A DNA stretch of 64,000 nucleotides from Vespula vulgaris (taxonomy: Eukaryota; Arthropoda; Insecta; Hymenoptera; Vespidae): positions 4,675,001 through 4,739,000 of the forward strand of contig NC_066589.1 in the NCBI RefSeq assembly GCF_905475345.1. The letters run 5' to 3'. Of this stretch, positions 12,891-24,869 are shown piece after piece (position 1 is the stretch's first letter; the number at the start of each line of letters is the position of its first letter). The notes below the pieces were generated by a model. That model ran no database searches and was not told the DNA's origin. It saw nothing but the letters and a program-made list of their open reading frames with translations. The translations under genes were made by a program, and so were the position numbers.

Positions 12891-14995
12891 ATGACTTTGA
12901 GAGCTTCAGATCGTTTCAGAAAATATTGTTGCATTTATAATCATCAATTGCTCGCGCTTATTGGTTTATGGCCTTATCAGAAGTTATCGAAACGACTCTC
13001 ACGTGTTATTTTTATAATTTTCGTCTTAATTATAAGCATTTTATCTCAGGTAAATCTTAACGTTACAAACGTTTACATAAATTATCGTGTAGTTAGCTTC
13101 ATTTCTCGTTGATATTTTTTTACACCGATCTGAGAGATATTAGAAGTTTAAACGATACAAGTATAGTCTATTGAAAAACAAAATCGGATTATTACATTAC
13201 CATAAATAATAAATGATCTTTGTTCTAAAAATCTTAAGTAAAAAAATTTATCATTAACTTTAGACTATCATATTTCTCACAATGGAGTTGAAAATGGATT
13301 TAATTATTGAAATAATGCAAACACTTTTGCCCGCCTCAGCTTTCTTCCTGTGTTATTGCAATATGATCTACAATTCCGCCAGAGTTCGTACATTTAATTA
13401 ATTAATTATTCACCCGTTGTGAATTTCTTGCACTGATTATGCATTCGTTGTAGACCGCATTCGTATATATAAAAGAATAAAGGAAAAACGAAATACCATT
13501 TATTTTTCAGGTAAAAGCTATTTTTCATCGTATTAAATACGATTTAAACGTTTTAACAGAACAACAAGAATTAACAATAATGCGAAAGTACGCCTTTGAA
13601 AGCAAACTATGTTTGATATCGATCGCATGTTGGTACACAAAAAATACATAATATTTTTTCTTTTTTTCTTAACATCGAGTGTTTAAAATAACTTTATAAT
13701 TAATCTTTCGCTCTTGCAATTTCAGTTGTCTGTTACCTTTATACAGCTTTTTTGATGATCCCATCCGTTTTAAACGGTCTACTCTACACCTTCGATGTCA
13801 TTGATGATACGCAATTAATATTACCATTTCGCATTGAATATTTTCTACAAAACAGTATGCATTACTATTTCATTCTTTTATATGAAATCGTAACAATAAT
13901 CATCATATGTACTGTGGGTGTTGCAAACTATTCAATGTTTATATCGTTCACACAACATGCTTGCGCCTTGTTCAATATCGTTAGGTAAGTATAATAATAA
14001 TTGATAACGTCGTTACCTTAAGAAACTGATATCTTCATCAAAAAATATTTCATTTAATCAATCGTTACAGTATAAAGCTAGAGAGACCATTCCAAAAAAG
14101 TCAGTATAGTTTTTTGTATATTTATCCTTTTAATACTTACGAAAAGGAATATGATTGGATTTTAGATGCTATAAAATGGCATTGTAATGCCATCAAGTTT
14201 GTATTTTTTACGATAACAAATTTATATTATTATTAAATGTAAATTTTTAATTTTATAATATGTGTTCTTTTTTTCTTAAAGTTTCGTCGCCTTATTAAAA
14301 TTGATATATATTAGAATATACTTTGTCGAATTATTCTTTGCAATGGCATTCATTATTTTAGATTATCTTTACGTAAGTAACGTTAGTAAATAAGCATAAA
14401 ATGATATAGATATACTATTAGAAAAACAAAAAATATTACGCTGTTTTATTCTATATTATGATTTAAAAATTGAAACATTTGTTTTGCAGTTATTCGAGTT
14501 ATTACCTTTGACAGAAAATATAAACGATACATTGAAACGTTCCCTCTACATTTCTGCAAATTTGTTCATAATATACATTTATTGCTACCTCGGACAAAAG
14601 TTGATAAACAATAGCACCGGTTTATTGACTAAATGGTAAGTTTTTTAAAAACTCATGACTCGTACGCATTTTCTTTTTTATATCGTTAAATATATATAAA
14701 AAAACATCCTATCATTTCCAAAGTTGTGAAATTCCATTTTATGCGTTATCTATAAAAACGCGAAAAATGTTGGTTTTGCTTATGGTTGCGAGTCTGAAAC
14801 CATCAACTTTTTCTATGAGGGGAATTATTATAGCTTCGCACGAAATGTTTACGAAGGTAAGAAAAAAAATATTTATAAATTATAAAAATGTCGTGCTTCT
14901 TTATTTTCTTTCTTTCTTTTTTTTTTTTTTTGTTTGTTTAGATAATGCGCTCGTCACTTTCATTTGCTATGGTATGTTACAAAGCACGTCAATAA
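12891..14995 (+). CDS. Odorant receptor (insect 7tm_6 family), complete
   Basis: Insect odorant receptors are seven-pass channels that work with the Orco co-receptor in sensory neurons. Nine coding exons: 12891-13049, 13264-13383, 13511-13628, 13726-13984, 14071-14196, 14282-14372, 14490-14635, 14724-14856, 14942-14995. All phases agree, giving 401 residues, a normal length. The N-terminus carries LLALIGLWPYQ, typical of the family; hydrophobic segments follow in exons 1, 2, 4, 6 and 7. The C-terminal signature is clear: exon 8 reads CEIPFYALSIKTRKMLVLLM followed by a Lys-Pro-rich stretch, and exon 9 encodes IMRSSLSFAMVCYKARQ before TAA. Several short terminal exons are usual for hymenopteran receptors. 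A two-codon upstream ATG frame (12883) precedes the start. It stands alone rather than in a tandem cluster. The subfamily was not determined. Confidence 0.92.
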
Positions 14996-15123
14996 CATGG
15001 TGCGCGCGAAATAAAAATATCAAACAATGTATACCGAAAATTTTATTTCATAAATGTATATTTCATATATTTCAATGTGACTAAAATGATATTAAAACAT
15101 TATACGTATTAACTTCGATTCAT

Positions 15124-16075
15124 GAATATGCAGCCATTCGCCCGGTAGTACTTGCGTTACATAATTTAGATTTACGTTTCGATACATCGCAAGTAATACC
15201 GACCCAGGTCTCACCGCGTGGAGGTTGCTGCATCTGGAGACCCACGGGCTAACGGTGACTCTACTTTTTATACTACCACTACTACTATCATTAAAAAATC
15301 AAAACAACCGGATGATCTCCACTCCACGACGAATTCAAGTCTCAAACGCTAAAATTGCAGCTCTATGCATATTTCCGCATTTGGGAACCGACTTACGCAT
15401 AGCTCAACCATCGAAACATCGGAAGCTTCGATCACCATTTGAGCACAACCGGTCGTGCTTTCACGACAAATACGCCTGGATCCAAGATTAAATCTTATCA
15501 CACTCACAAATACTTACGTAAGTGTCCAAGAACACTCAAACGAATATGTTGAGTACGTTGGAGCCAAACTTGGGTTTAATCGTGCCTATGCCAGCCGACA
15601 CAAACGCAAATGTCCTTCTATCTCACCCGAATGGAAGAACAGAAATCCTTCTACACTTCAGGTAGAAAGATTCTTTAAACATCCGTGTAAAAATCTAAAT
15701 CCCTAAATGATAAAATATGGTTGTTGGGCGATGAAACGGTTACTGCATCTGAAGATCCATGGGCTAATGGTGAATCTATTCTAAAATCCACGTTCCAAGA
15801 TGTCTTTCCGCTTCGAGAGCTTCAGGTTTCTTAGCAAAACAAGAGGTTTGGTGAAACCTCGCTTACAAAAAGCTCCACCGTTCGACACCGTCAGCTTCAG
15901 ACATCGGTCATGCTTTTAATTTTTCGATATTGCCATTGCAATCATTCGGTAGTATTACTGAAGTTCTATTAGATTCTTTTATATCGCGAATAATAACGAT
16001 CCTGGTCTTATCGCGTGAAAATTATTGCATCTGAAGACTCACGAGCTGAGTGGAACTCTATAAACTCTACTTTAA
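15124..16075 (+). repeat. Three decayed copies of an unidentified repeat
   Basis: The text TGCATCTGGAGACCCACGGG, followed by a CTAACGGTGACTC-like stretch, recurs with many changes at about 15225, 15744 and 16027. Two of the copies also share an upstream part with CATTCG-GGTAGTA and GACCCAGGTCTCACCGCGTG. This indicates a relic of a mobile or duplicated element; no terminal repeats or coding sequence could be identified. Confidence 0.5.
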
Positions 16076-17966
16076 TTCCTAGAGTGACAAGAGCTTAGCA
16101 AGAACTCAAATCCCTACATTAATTGGAAGAATTAGCCTTTAAATATTAATAAAATAATTTTATTTATTAATTATTTCCTCCCCAGTTTGCGATTTATGTT
16201 TGTCGAAAGACGAAACTCAATTTATTTTATGTCGATCGTGTTTTATGATCTTCGTAACATTGCTAGCAATGTTCTATTATTTAAATATTAGTAAAATAAT
16301 CTTATTTATTAATTATTCTCTTCTGAATTTAAACCTGCACACGGTTGATTTTATTTCGACACTACTACAAAATGTACTTACTGAATCTATAAATTTAAAA
16401 ATCATCGTTTCCTCAATTTGCATTTATCACATATAAACCTATGCTGCAAGAAATGTAATTTCGAAATATTTATAATTACTAACATATTCCGAAATCTATA
16501 TTGAATTAATTATATCGAATATGAAAAGTTCTTAATCTTTAATCCTCCTGTAATACGATACCAACAAAGAACATGGCATATATTTAAATATGCTTATTGC
16601 ATCCTTATATGCAATTTCACTCAATGCAGTTTTGGAGTTCTCTGCAATTGCTATCTCCTATTCGTTTCATGATTTTAAAAAACCCTAATTTACAACCTGA
16701 TTTTATAGAAAAGAAAAAAAAATTAGGGAAGAAAATATACATATGTATGTAAAAGTAAAATTCTGAACTTAATTCAAGTTTATAAGAGAAAACGAAAATG
16801 AATCGACCCTAATCTAAATAAATATTCTTTTCCCGTAACACGTGGCAAAGAGAGAATTTGACACACATCTCGTGTTTCTTTCAGCTTCATGTGCACTTTT
16901 ATTCAGTGCACTTTCGGTGATTCCCACAATTGTTTTATCTTATACATTTCGCAGCTATTATTTTAATAAAGTACTTGATTTTATAAAAATAAAATCATGA
17001 GTTTAATTGAACGTTTAAAAAAACGCGATTACTCGACTTTAATAATAAAAATGCATAAAATACGTAAAAATTCTTTTCGCGTACCCCTGGCAATGTGGGA
17101 TGGGAGACGAAATGTTACGTCGTCTCAGTTCCTGAAATTTATATTATTATTATACAAGAGCATTTTGAGTGACAACATGGTAAAGTATGACTAAGAGCCA
17201 TTATCGAAGAGTTTTATCGAACCTTCGAAAATAACTCAATAGCCTAATAGTTGCCCTCTTGAGCCACGATTTGTGAGGGACTCTTGGTCATATAGTCTCT
17301 TCTTTGCTTCGTGCCCTAACCACTACTATAGAATATTCGATAACTATCGTTAATATCAAAAAACTAAAACGTGGAAGAAAACTGATAAATCTAACACAAC
17401 TCTAAAACCATCCTGAAACGAAAAATTGAGAAAACACAGAAAGAAAACGAGAATTAATATATTAATTGCTGAAAATCCTGAGCTAAAAATTGATTAATTT
17501 ATTCTGAGGTTTTACGGGCTGTGATTTTACAAGTCTCTTTGTTTTTTTATCAATAACTCTACTAGAACTCTACTTACTTTCAAAAGCAATGACTCTACTC
17601 GACTTTTTTCGATCAAAAGCAATGACTCTATTGAGACTTTCTTTTTATCAATAAACCTGTTTATTTTATTTAAAAATGTAATAAAAAATCTTTGGACGTT
17701 CCTTCTTACAAGCGATTATTCTAATTATTAAAATATAAATCATACAATTTAGCTTGTAATTTAAAGACTATTCATCGCGAATGTCTTCTCGCTCATTCTT
17801 TATTAGAACTCGTAAATATCGTAAATATTTATTGTTATATCGCGAGAGAAAATATTTAATAAACGTGTTAAAATATTTAATATTTCAAATAATTATAATT
17901 AACGCGTTTGAACAAGAAAACTCTATCCTGATCTAATAAATAAATCAAAAAATAACGAACGAGATT

Positions 17967-17998
17967 CACGAGTAAATCTCCGAAGAAATTTACTCGTG
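17967..17998 (+). repeat. Perfect inverted repeat (11-bp stem, 10-nt loop)
   Basis: CACGAGTAAAT at 17967-17977 pairs with ATTTACTCGTG at 17988-17998. The function is unknown. Confidence 0.8.
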
Positions 17999-18599
17999 GT
18001 CACTCAATGCTCGTCTACTAATTAATTACAACCAATCACTCGTGCCGATTCGGACCTTTCGTCCTCGACGTGATTGAGTGATCGGAGAGACTTAAAAATT
18101 AACTCACTACTTAAGAAGTTCTGCGATGGCTCCAAAACACTCGTCCGCGATTTAGATCGAAATTGAGGGTGGATGATATGTAGTTGGTTGAAAATGAGAT
18201 AGATCGACATCGAAGTTGATCTTCGGAATCCTCTTCGGTGATGCACTGACTCTAATACGCGATAATTATTTATTAACGAACGATCACTGAATTTATTTCG
18301 CGAAACTCTAGTCTTTTATAAATACAGTCTGTGCGACTATTAAAACAGCAAAAAACTTCGCAAACAAATACTGACTCTAACGACTGCATTGCACGCAGTT
18401 CATAAAAGAACACTCATTATTTAAATCGCGAAACGCGTACGAACAAACACTGCTTCTATTTCGCAATATTTTTATTTTAGCGACACAAACACTCGATTAC
18501 TTCGTTGCTACACGCTCGATTACAATAAAGTTCTGAAAAAAAAAAAAATATAAACAAAGTTATTTGTATCACAGTTATACTAAGAAACTATATAAATTA

Positions 18600-19720
18600 T
18601 TCAAGAAATATGTGATAGAGAAATATATTTACTTAAAATTTTCGTTGATACTTGCAGGAAAGATATCCTGTGAAAATTTCTATGTTCACTCCTCGGTGTA
18701 CAAAACGAAAGTGATCCAGTAACTATCAAATTCGATCAAAGGTCCGATTATGTTGACGTCACACATAACCAAGAACTGCCAGTCTAAAATTTTAGATTTA
18801 AAAATAAAACAAATTGTATGTAATACTAAAGAAATATGTGATATAAAAGTATACTTACTTGAATTCTCCGTTATTACTTGCAGGAAAAGCATGAGAATTT
18901 CTGTGTTCACTCGTCGAAATATAATGGGAAACTGATCCAGTAATTGTCAATATCGATCAAAGGTCCGGTTATGTTGACGTCGCACATAACCAAAGACCAC
19001 TAATGGAAATTTTAAATATAAAATAAAATAAATTGTATATAATATTAAAGAAATATGTGATATAAGAGTATAATTGCTTTAAATCTTTCTTATTACTTAC
19101 GAAAAACACATCCTAAGGGAGCTTCGATCCTTACTCGTCGAAATACAACGCACGACTGATCCAATAAAAGTCAAAGTTGATTAAAGGTATAATGTTGTTG
19201 ACGTCACGCGAGCCGACGACCGCCAGTTCAAAATATAAATCTAAAATAAAGTAAACAGTAAGAAATGTGTGATATAAGAATACAATTGCTTTAATTCTTT
19301 GTTATTAGTTACAAGAAAGACATCCTCGGAGACGTTCGACGTTCACTCGTCGAAGTACAAATGAAATGTGATATAATAACTACTAAAGTCAATCAAAAAC
19401 CCATTTTTACTGCCACGTTAAATAAAGGTAATGACTTCGAGTTCAAAATGTATCTATATTAAAATATTAAAATTATTTTATATTTAATACGTGCATTATA
19501 ACATTTTAACAATTATTAGTTTATTTATTAGTTTATTGTAGTTAATATATATCGTACATTGTTTAAATAATATCACCGAAAGTAATAATTTTTCAAGCTT
19601 AGTAAGAAAAAGCTTTGATCTTTACTCGTCGAAATACAAAAGAGAAATAATAAAAGATTTATCAAAATTAATCAAAAGATCGATTTTATTGATTTTATGA
19701 CGCAATCTCCTTCTTTAAAC
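18600..19720 (-). repeat. Roughly 220-bp tandem array with promoter-like units
   Basis: About five diverged units repeat at spacings of about 220, 227, 210 and 280 bp, measured from the shared block at 18684, 18904, 19131, 19341 and 19621. On the minus strand the better units contain, in order: a GACGTCA-like site (TGACGTCA in unit 1), an ATCAGT initiator-like core (units 2 and 3; ATCACT in unit 1), a TTCGACGAGTGAAC block about 17-29 bases further on, and a splice-donor-like GTAAGT (units 2 and 3). A sixth, dispersed copy lies near 29.4 kb. The repeat structure is seen directly; the reading as repeated promoters or first exons is inference. It could equally be an unclassified mobile-element end. 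Confidence 0.65.
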
Positions 19721-20256
19721 CTTTATCTACACAACGAGTTGTTCTTCATTAAAATCGTATTCCTTTTAGTAATTCTTGTTATTGGATATTTATTCATGTA
19801 TTCTATTAACAGCATTCTTTATTTATATATAATATTCATTCATCTTTTTTTTTCTATTCAAGTTATTTAGCTGTAATATAGAAAATCATTCGTATGAAAA
19901 AGATGATTAATATAGGTTATCAATTTATATAAAATTGTAATTAAATATGATACAGTATCTTTTCAATCAATGTATGTTATATAATATTTATCTATTTATT
20001 AATTTTTTTATTTAATCGATATTTTTAAAAAGTACATATATTTTCCGATGTTATCAAAGGTAAATCAGTGTAATGGAAAATATATACGTCTCCAGTTGCG
20101 AATACTACACATTTATAATCAAGAATACCGTTTCAAAAACATATGCACTTTTTCACCGTTCGAATCGTACGCATATGTATCATTAAAAGCAGCTATAGAG
20201 AATAAAGCTCCTGATACATTACTATTTCTTCGACCGAATTTGCTGTTAAAAAGACC
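19721..20256. other. AT-rich spacer
   Basis: I see nothing supportable here apart from AT-rich runs. The open frame at 20048-20260 runs into the adjacent MITE end and has no family features. Confidence 0.5.
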
Positions 20257-20868
20257 TTAAGGCTTTTACACACCGCATCGACGTAAAACGTATGCCGTGA
20301 GAAAATTCACCAATCAAAATCAATTATACATTCCTCTTTACATTTTTCGACGCAAGATATAAGTTGTATAAGCTTTCGTAAGAATGAACTTTTTACAATT
20401 TACGTCTTATATTCAACCAATCACATGCTTTCCCGCAATTAAATTCTACATTTGAAATTTTATCAATACGGGTAGTATGCAGACTTTAAAGTTATGTATT
20501 CATACATTGCGATTGAAATCATCAAGAGCATTGTGTTTTAAAGAAACATAAGCACGATACAAAAACGAGGATGCAGCAAGCAGGATTTGACACTTAAGAA
20601 TTATATTTTCGCGCAATTTTTTCAATGATGATTGCGATTGGTCAAAGCTTATAGCTTACGGCAATCGTACGTGATACCATTTACGTACTACGGCTTACGG
20701 TTTACGTCTTATGTCGATGCCTGTATGAAGATCTTCGCAAAATTTTTTATCGTTACGGCTTACGTCTTGCATCTGAAAATATAGAGGGGAATATTCGATT
20801 CTGATTGGTGGATTTCCTGACGGTTTACCTATTACGTCTTACGTTGATGCGTGTGTGAAGGCCTTTAA
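20257..20868. mobile_element. MITE-like element with TTAA target duplications
   Basis: TTAA at 20257-20260 and TTAA at 20865-20868 flank a 604-bp unit whose ends are imperfect inverted repeats of about 100 bp. The left end starts GGCTTTTACACACCGCATCG and the reverse complement of the right end starts AGGCCTTCACACACGCATCA. Further degenerate copies of the end sequence (ACGGCTTACG-like motifs) lie inside near 20650-20760. There is no transposase frame, so it is non-autonomous. TTAA targets are known for piggyBac-type elements, but the superfamily is not established. It sits about 0.6 kb upstream of the Dp start codon. Confidence 0.75.
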
Positions 20869-21455
20869 TACGTAATATAACAAAAAAACACTCGAATAAA
20901 TCGGTAGAAATAGTAATTTCAACTAATCAATGCGAAAATAAAATCATATTTATTATCCTATTAAAAGTTTCTTCAGTTTAGCGCACTCATGTTCGTAAGA
21001 TGGGACTACGTGACGCACATTACATCGATGAAGCGCCTTTCGGCGCGGTCGCATGTGCTCTTCTAAGGTAAATTGGAGGGGGAAGGTAAAACCATGTGAT
21101 CATCGACAACCAATCAGCTGTTTAACATTGTCCTGCCGCCAAGCCAAGCTCGTCTGACGTCCGTGGTCCTATGTGCATGCGAATCTGCAACTTCCAATTA
21201 CTTTACTATGCAGCAGTAGAATATTAAAAGGGATGGATAATTTATAATATACAACAATCAGCCAACTGTAATATTTCGTGCGTAGGATTCAATTTATCCT
21301 CGATAGCATTCTAAGATTTGTGTCACAAGTGTCGCCATTTTGGTGATACGGCAAGCTAAGCCTGCAAGTGTACCTATGATCTTTTTATTTTGGCTTAGTA
21401 TTTGGGCGATCTGTGGGATCGTTTCCGACGTCGAACGAACGCAGTAATTATAGAG
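20869..21455 (+). promoter_or_regulatory. Promoter and 5' leader region of Dp
   Basis: Base composition rises in G+C between about 21000 and 21450, with several CG dinucleotides (for example around 21035-21050 and 21421-21445), then the ATG at 21456. This fits a housekeeping-type promoter. No specific site is claimed. Confidence 0.45.
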
Positions 21456-24400
21456 ATGACACAACAAAATAAAACGATGAATTTCTTAATACATGACGCC
21501 AATGGTAAGTTATCTAAGAATGCGCCGACAGTCGGCATGTGTTTTTCGATACACTACACAACACGTTGCACTAGTTTTTAATATTGGAAGGTATTCCTAG
21601 TTCTTGATCAACGTGCACTTCTAATGATTTTAAGTCTTTCCCAAACGTATGTTTATATCTGAGTCATATGGAATATTTTCTATTGTCTTCCCTTTCTTTA
21701 TGCACATTATAAGATTGTACATTTCCTTACTTTTTCTTGTATTAAAATAAAATTCAAAATTCATTTCTTCAAATAAACGTTAAGCCTGGCTTTCCTTATA
21801 ATGTACATGATATATACTGTGAAAATATATATGGTAAAAAATCTGATCAATGATAAATGTATGTACAAGCGTACGAGCTATTTTAGACTTACTAGTCTGT
21901 ACATTCATTTTTTCCTTGCAAACAATAAAGCATATATAAGTCCTCAAGAAAATGTGTAAATGCTTTTTATGTAAATATATTCCTTTTTCATACAAAGGTA
22001 AATAAAAAAATAAATTGAGAATCAATCGAAGTAACAATTTTATCTTTGCAACTTGATATAAATAAGTAATATCAAATCAAATTCTTCCTTTAAGTTAATT
22101 CTATTTAAACATTACATTTAATTTTACTTTATAAAAGGAAAGTTCATTTTTTTAAGTTTGCAGATGTTATATAGAAATAAATATAATCTAGTTTAACATA
22201 ATAAAGAATAAGCGAGTTAGTATCACTATATCAAAAAATATTCTAGTTCTATTTCTTTGTATTATATGTATGTTTATATACATAGTTTATTTGTCTACTG
22301 CATTTATAGAAATTACATTATTTCATTGTCTGAATATATACCTTTCAACACTACACTGTTAAATAATCTTTATTACTTTCATTAAAAAAAATATTGTATG
22401 GAAATAGATATTTTTAAATTTTCTTTAATTTGATTCATTTAACATTATTAATAAAAGAACTACAGAACAACATACACACAATTAATTCAAGAAACAAGTT
22501 CAAGCACATTTCACAGAACATAATTTAATCTTGGATTATACATTATTTTCTGTTCTTTATTTTATCAATTATTTATTCATTTTGAATCAATCTATGAAGA
22601 TATTTATAATATAATTAAATTTAAAAAAATGAAAAAAAATTGTAATATAAAGAACTCTTACAGGTCATCCACAGGTGATAAAGGTTGTACAAAGTACACC
22701 TAATAAATCATTAAGTGGTATTATCAGCACAGCGAATACTGGTAGTTTTAAAGTTTTTAAAACACCAAGTCAAGAACCACAGGTATGTTATTAAAATAAT
22801 AACTGATACATACTTTATGTTATTAACATTATGTTATTTTTCTATTTCAAATGTAACATATATGTTTTATTGTATACATTTTTTTTTTAATGTATATAAT
22901 TATTAGGTCCTGTCACCAAATGCACAAGTCCTCAGAACTATTAGCCTACAAAGTTCTTCAACCCCTGGTCAGAGTGAGCAAATTTAATTCGTTGTTAGAG
23001 GCATCATCATTTAATTTTTAACTAACTTATATTATTTTTTGTAGGATTGGTGACAATACCTTTGCAAAATACAAAATTAAATACTACTAAACCTGGAGAT
23101 CCTGTAGTAACAAAAACAATACAGTTAACATCGGCTCAAATGGTAAGGAATATTTCGAAATATTGTTACATTTATAAAAGTCTTATTTTTTATGCTTTCT
23201 TTTTCTCTGTTGATAACTCATAATATTCTCTGAGAATTTCATAGAAGAATTATTCATAATATTTCAAATGTTATAAAAATATCTATTAGATTCATATAAC
23301 ATAAATATACTCTAATAATTATACTTTTATATGATTTTATTTCAGAGTGATATAAAACAGGCAATAGTATCTCAGCAACAGCAAAGTAGTAATACACAGA
23401 TTGTTAAGGATATAACAGGAAAAACATATATTAGTCCAATATTGGATCATAGTGGTTCTAGAAAACGACAAGATACAGAAAGTGATTTTGTGCCTGAGTA
23501 CTGTATTACTTTCATTGATATTCTTATCTCTAAAATAATTTATGTATATTTTATTGTCAGAAATAATATTATTTGCTAAAATTATTTGCTAATTATGTTT
23601 CCAGCAAAAGAAGGAAAACGGAAAAAGTAGGGAAAGGTCTGCGCCATTTTTCAATGAAAGTATGTGAAAAAGTAAAAAAAAAAGGCACCACGTCGTATAA
23701 TGAAGTGGCGGATGAATTAGTAGGAGAATTTACTAATCCTGCACATATAAACTCATTAACAGATCAGGTAAATTTTTATGATACAATATAATATATAATT
23801 AATAATTTTCTTATAAATAATATTACTATAATTTTATTTCTGTTTCAGCAATACGATCAAAAAAATATAAGGAGACGTGTATATGATGCTTTAAATGTAT
23901 TAATGGCAATGAATATTATTTCCAAAGAAAAGAAAGAAATTCGGTGGTTAGGTTTACCAACTAATTCATTACAAGAGTGTTTAGCACTAGAAAAGGATAA
24001 GAAAAAGAAAATTGAAAAAATTAAGGCAAAGACACAACAACTTCATCAACTCATTCTTTCACACATTTCGTTTAAAAATTTGGTAGAACGTAATCGTTTA
24101 AATGAAAGTCTTCGCGGACCACCAAAACCTAATTCTGCCATACAGCTGCCATTCCTCATAGTGAATACCAGCAAAAAGACTGTCATAGATTGCAGCATTT
24201 CAAACGACAAGTATATTTCACTAATCTTACCTTTCGCATATAATACTTGTCATCTTTTTATTGCATTTACAAAACCTAAAAAATTATATTATCCCTTTAT
24301 ATTTTATTTTTACAGAACTGAGTACCTGTTTAATTTTAATGATAAGTTTGAAATTCATGATGACATTGAGGTTTTAAAACAAATGGGTTTGGCCTTTGGT

Positions 24401-24869
24401 AATTACAGAATATTAAATAATTATATATTAAATTATGTTGTTTTTAAATATTTACTATTAACAGAAATTTATATTTTTAGGCCTAGAAAAAGGTAACTGC
24501 TCCGAAGAGAATTTACGGACTGCAAAATTGATGGTTCCTAAATCGCTTGAAAAATATGTGGAACGTACGTATTTCAATATGATGTGATAACATATAAACG
24601 AATTAGTTCAACATTCTACAAACTTTATTATTTCAGAATTAGCATCAGGTGATCTGGAAAAATTCATCCCAGTCACTATACCCGGTCCTAGTACTTCTAT
24701 GGAAGACCTAGAAGTTAAATTAGAAGGTTCTAGGCCTCCTTCTTCATCACATACTTCGTTATCTGAAGATGCTCTTTCACCACCATCTCAATATTATTCA
24801 GAAGAAGAAGATGATGATGAAGAGAGTGATCAGGATGATCAAGCTGATAGTGATCTAGAAGTTAACTAG
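21456..24869 (+). CDS. Dp: Transcription factor Dp (E2F dimerization partner)
   Basis: Dp pairs with E2F to bind cell-cycle promoters and is part of dREAM/Rb complexes in the nucleus. Ten coding exons: 21456-21504, 22664-22782, 22907-22967, 23045-23142, 23346-23497, 23605-23767, 23849-24210, 24316-24398, 24481-24564, 24637-24869; phases agree, total 467 residues. The winged-helix DNA-binding domain spans roughly residues 169-250, with [15 protein letters not shown] and the [12 protein letters not shown] signature. The leucine-rich dimerization helix and DP domain follow ([18 protein letters not shown], then [20 protein letters not shown]). The protein ends in an acidic tail ([19 protein letters not shown]), as in vertebrate TFDP1/2. 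The N-terminal 160 residues are Gln/Thr-rich and poorly structured. The family call is firm; exon ends are by eye. Confidence 0.95.

Larger units (their letters stand above)
14996..18599. other. Gene-poor, repeat-rich spacer
   Basis: No exon set could be assembled here. The interval holds decayed repeat copies at 15.1-16.1 kb, short direct repeats around 17570-17640 (CAAAAGCAATGACTCTA twice), an 11-bp-stem inverted repeat at 17967-17998, and a less AT-rich stretch (18.0-18.53 kb) with recurring ACTGACTCTAA-like motifs that may be an old element. The longest open frames lack family features. Confidence 0.5.

Noticed and set aside
16200..16436. 78-codon hydrophobic open frame as a receptor fragment
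   Set aside because: No odorant-receptor motif and no plausible splice partners.
18686..18910. Minus-strand 74-codon frame inside the tandem array
   Set aside because: The frame is not shared by the other units, so it is not the conserved property of the repeat.
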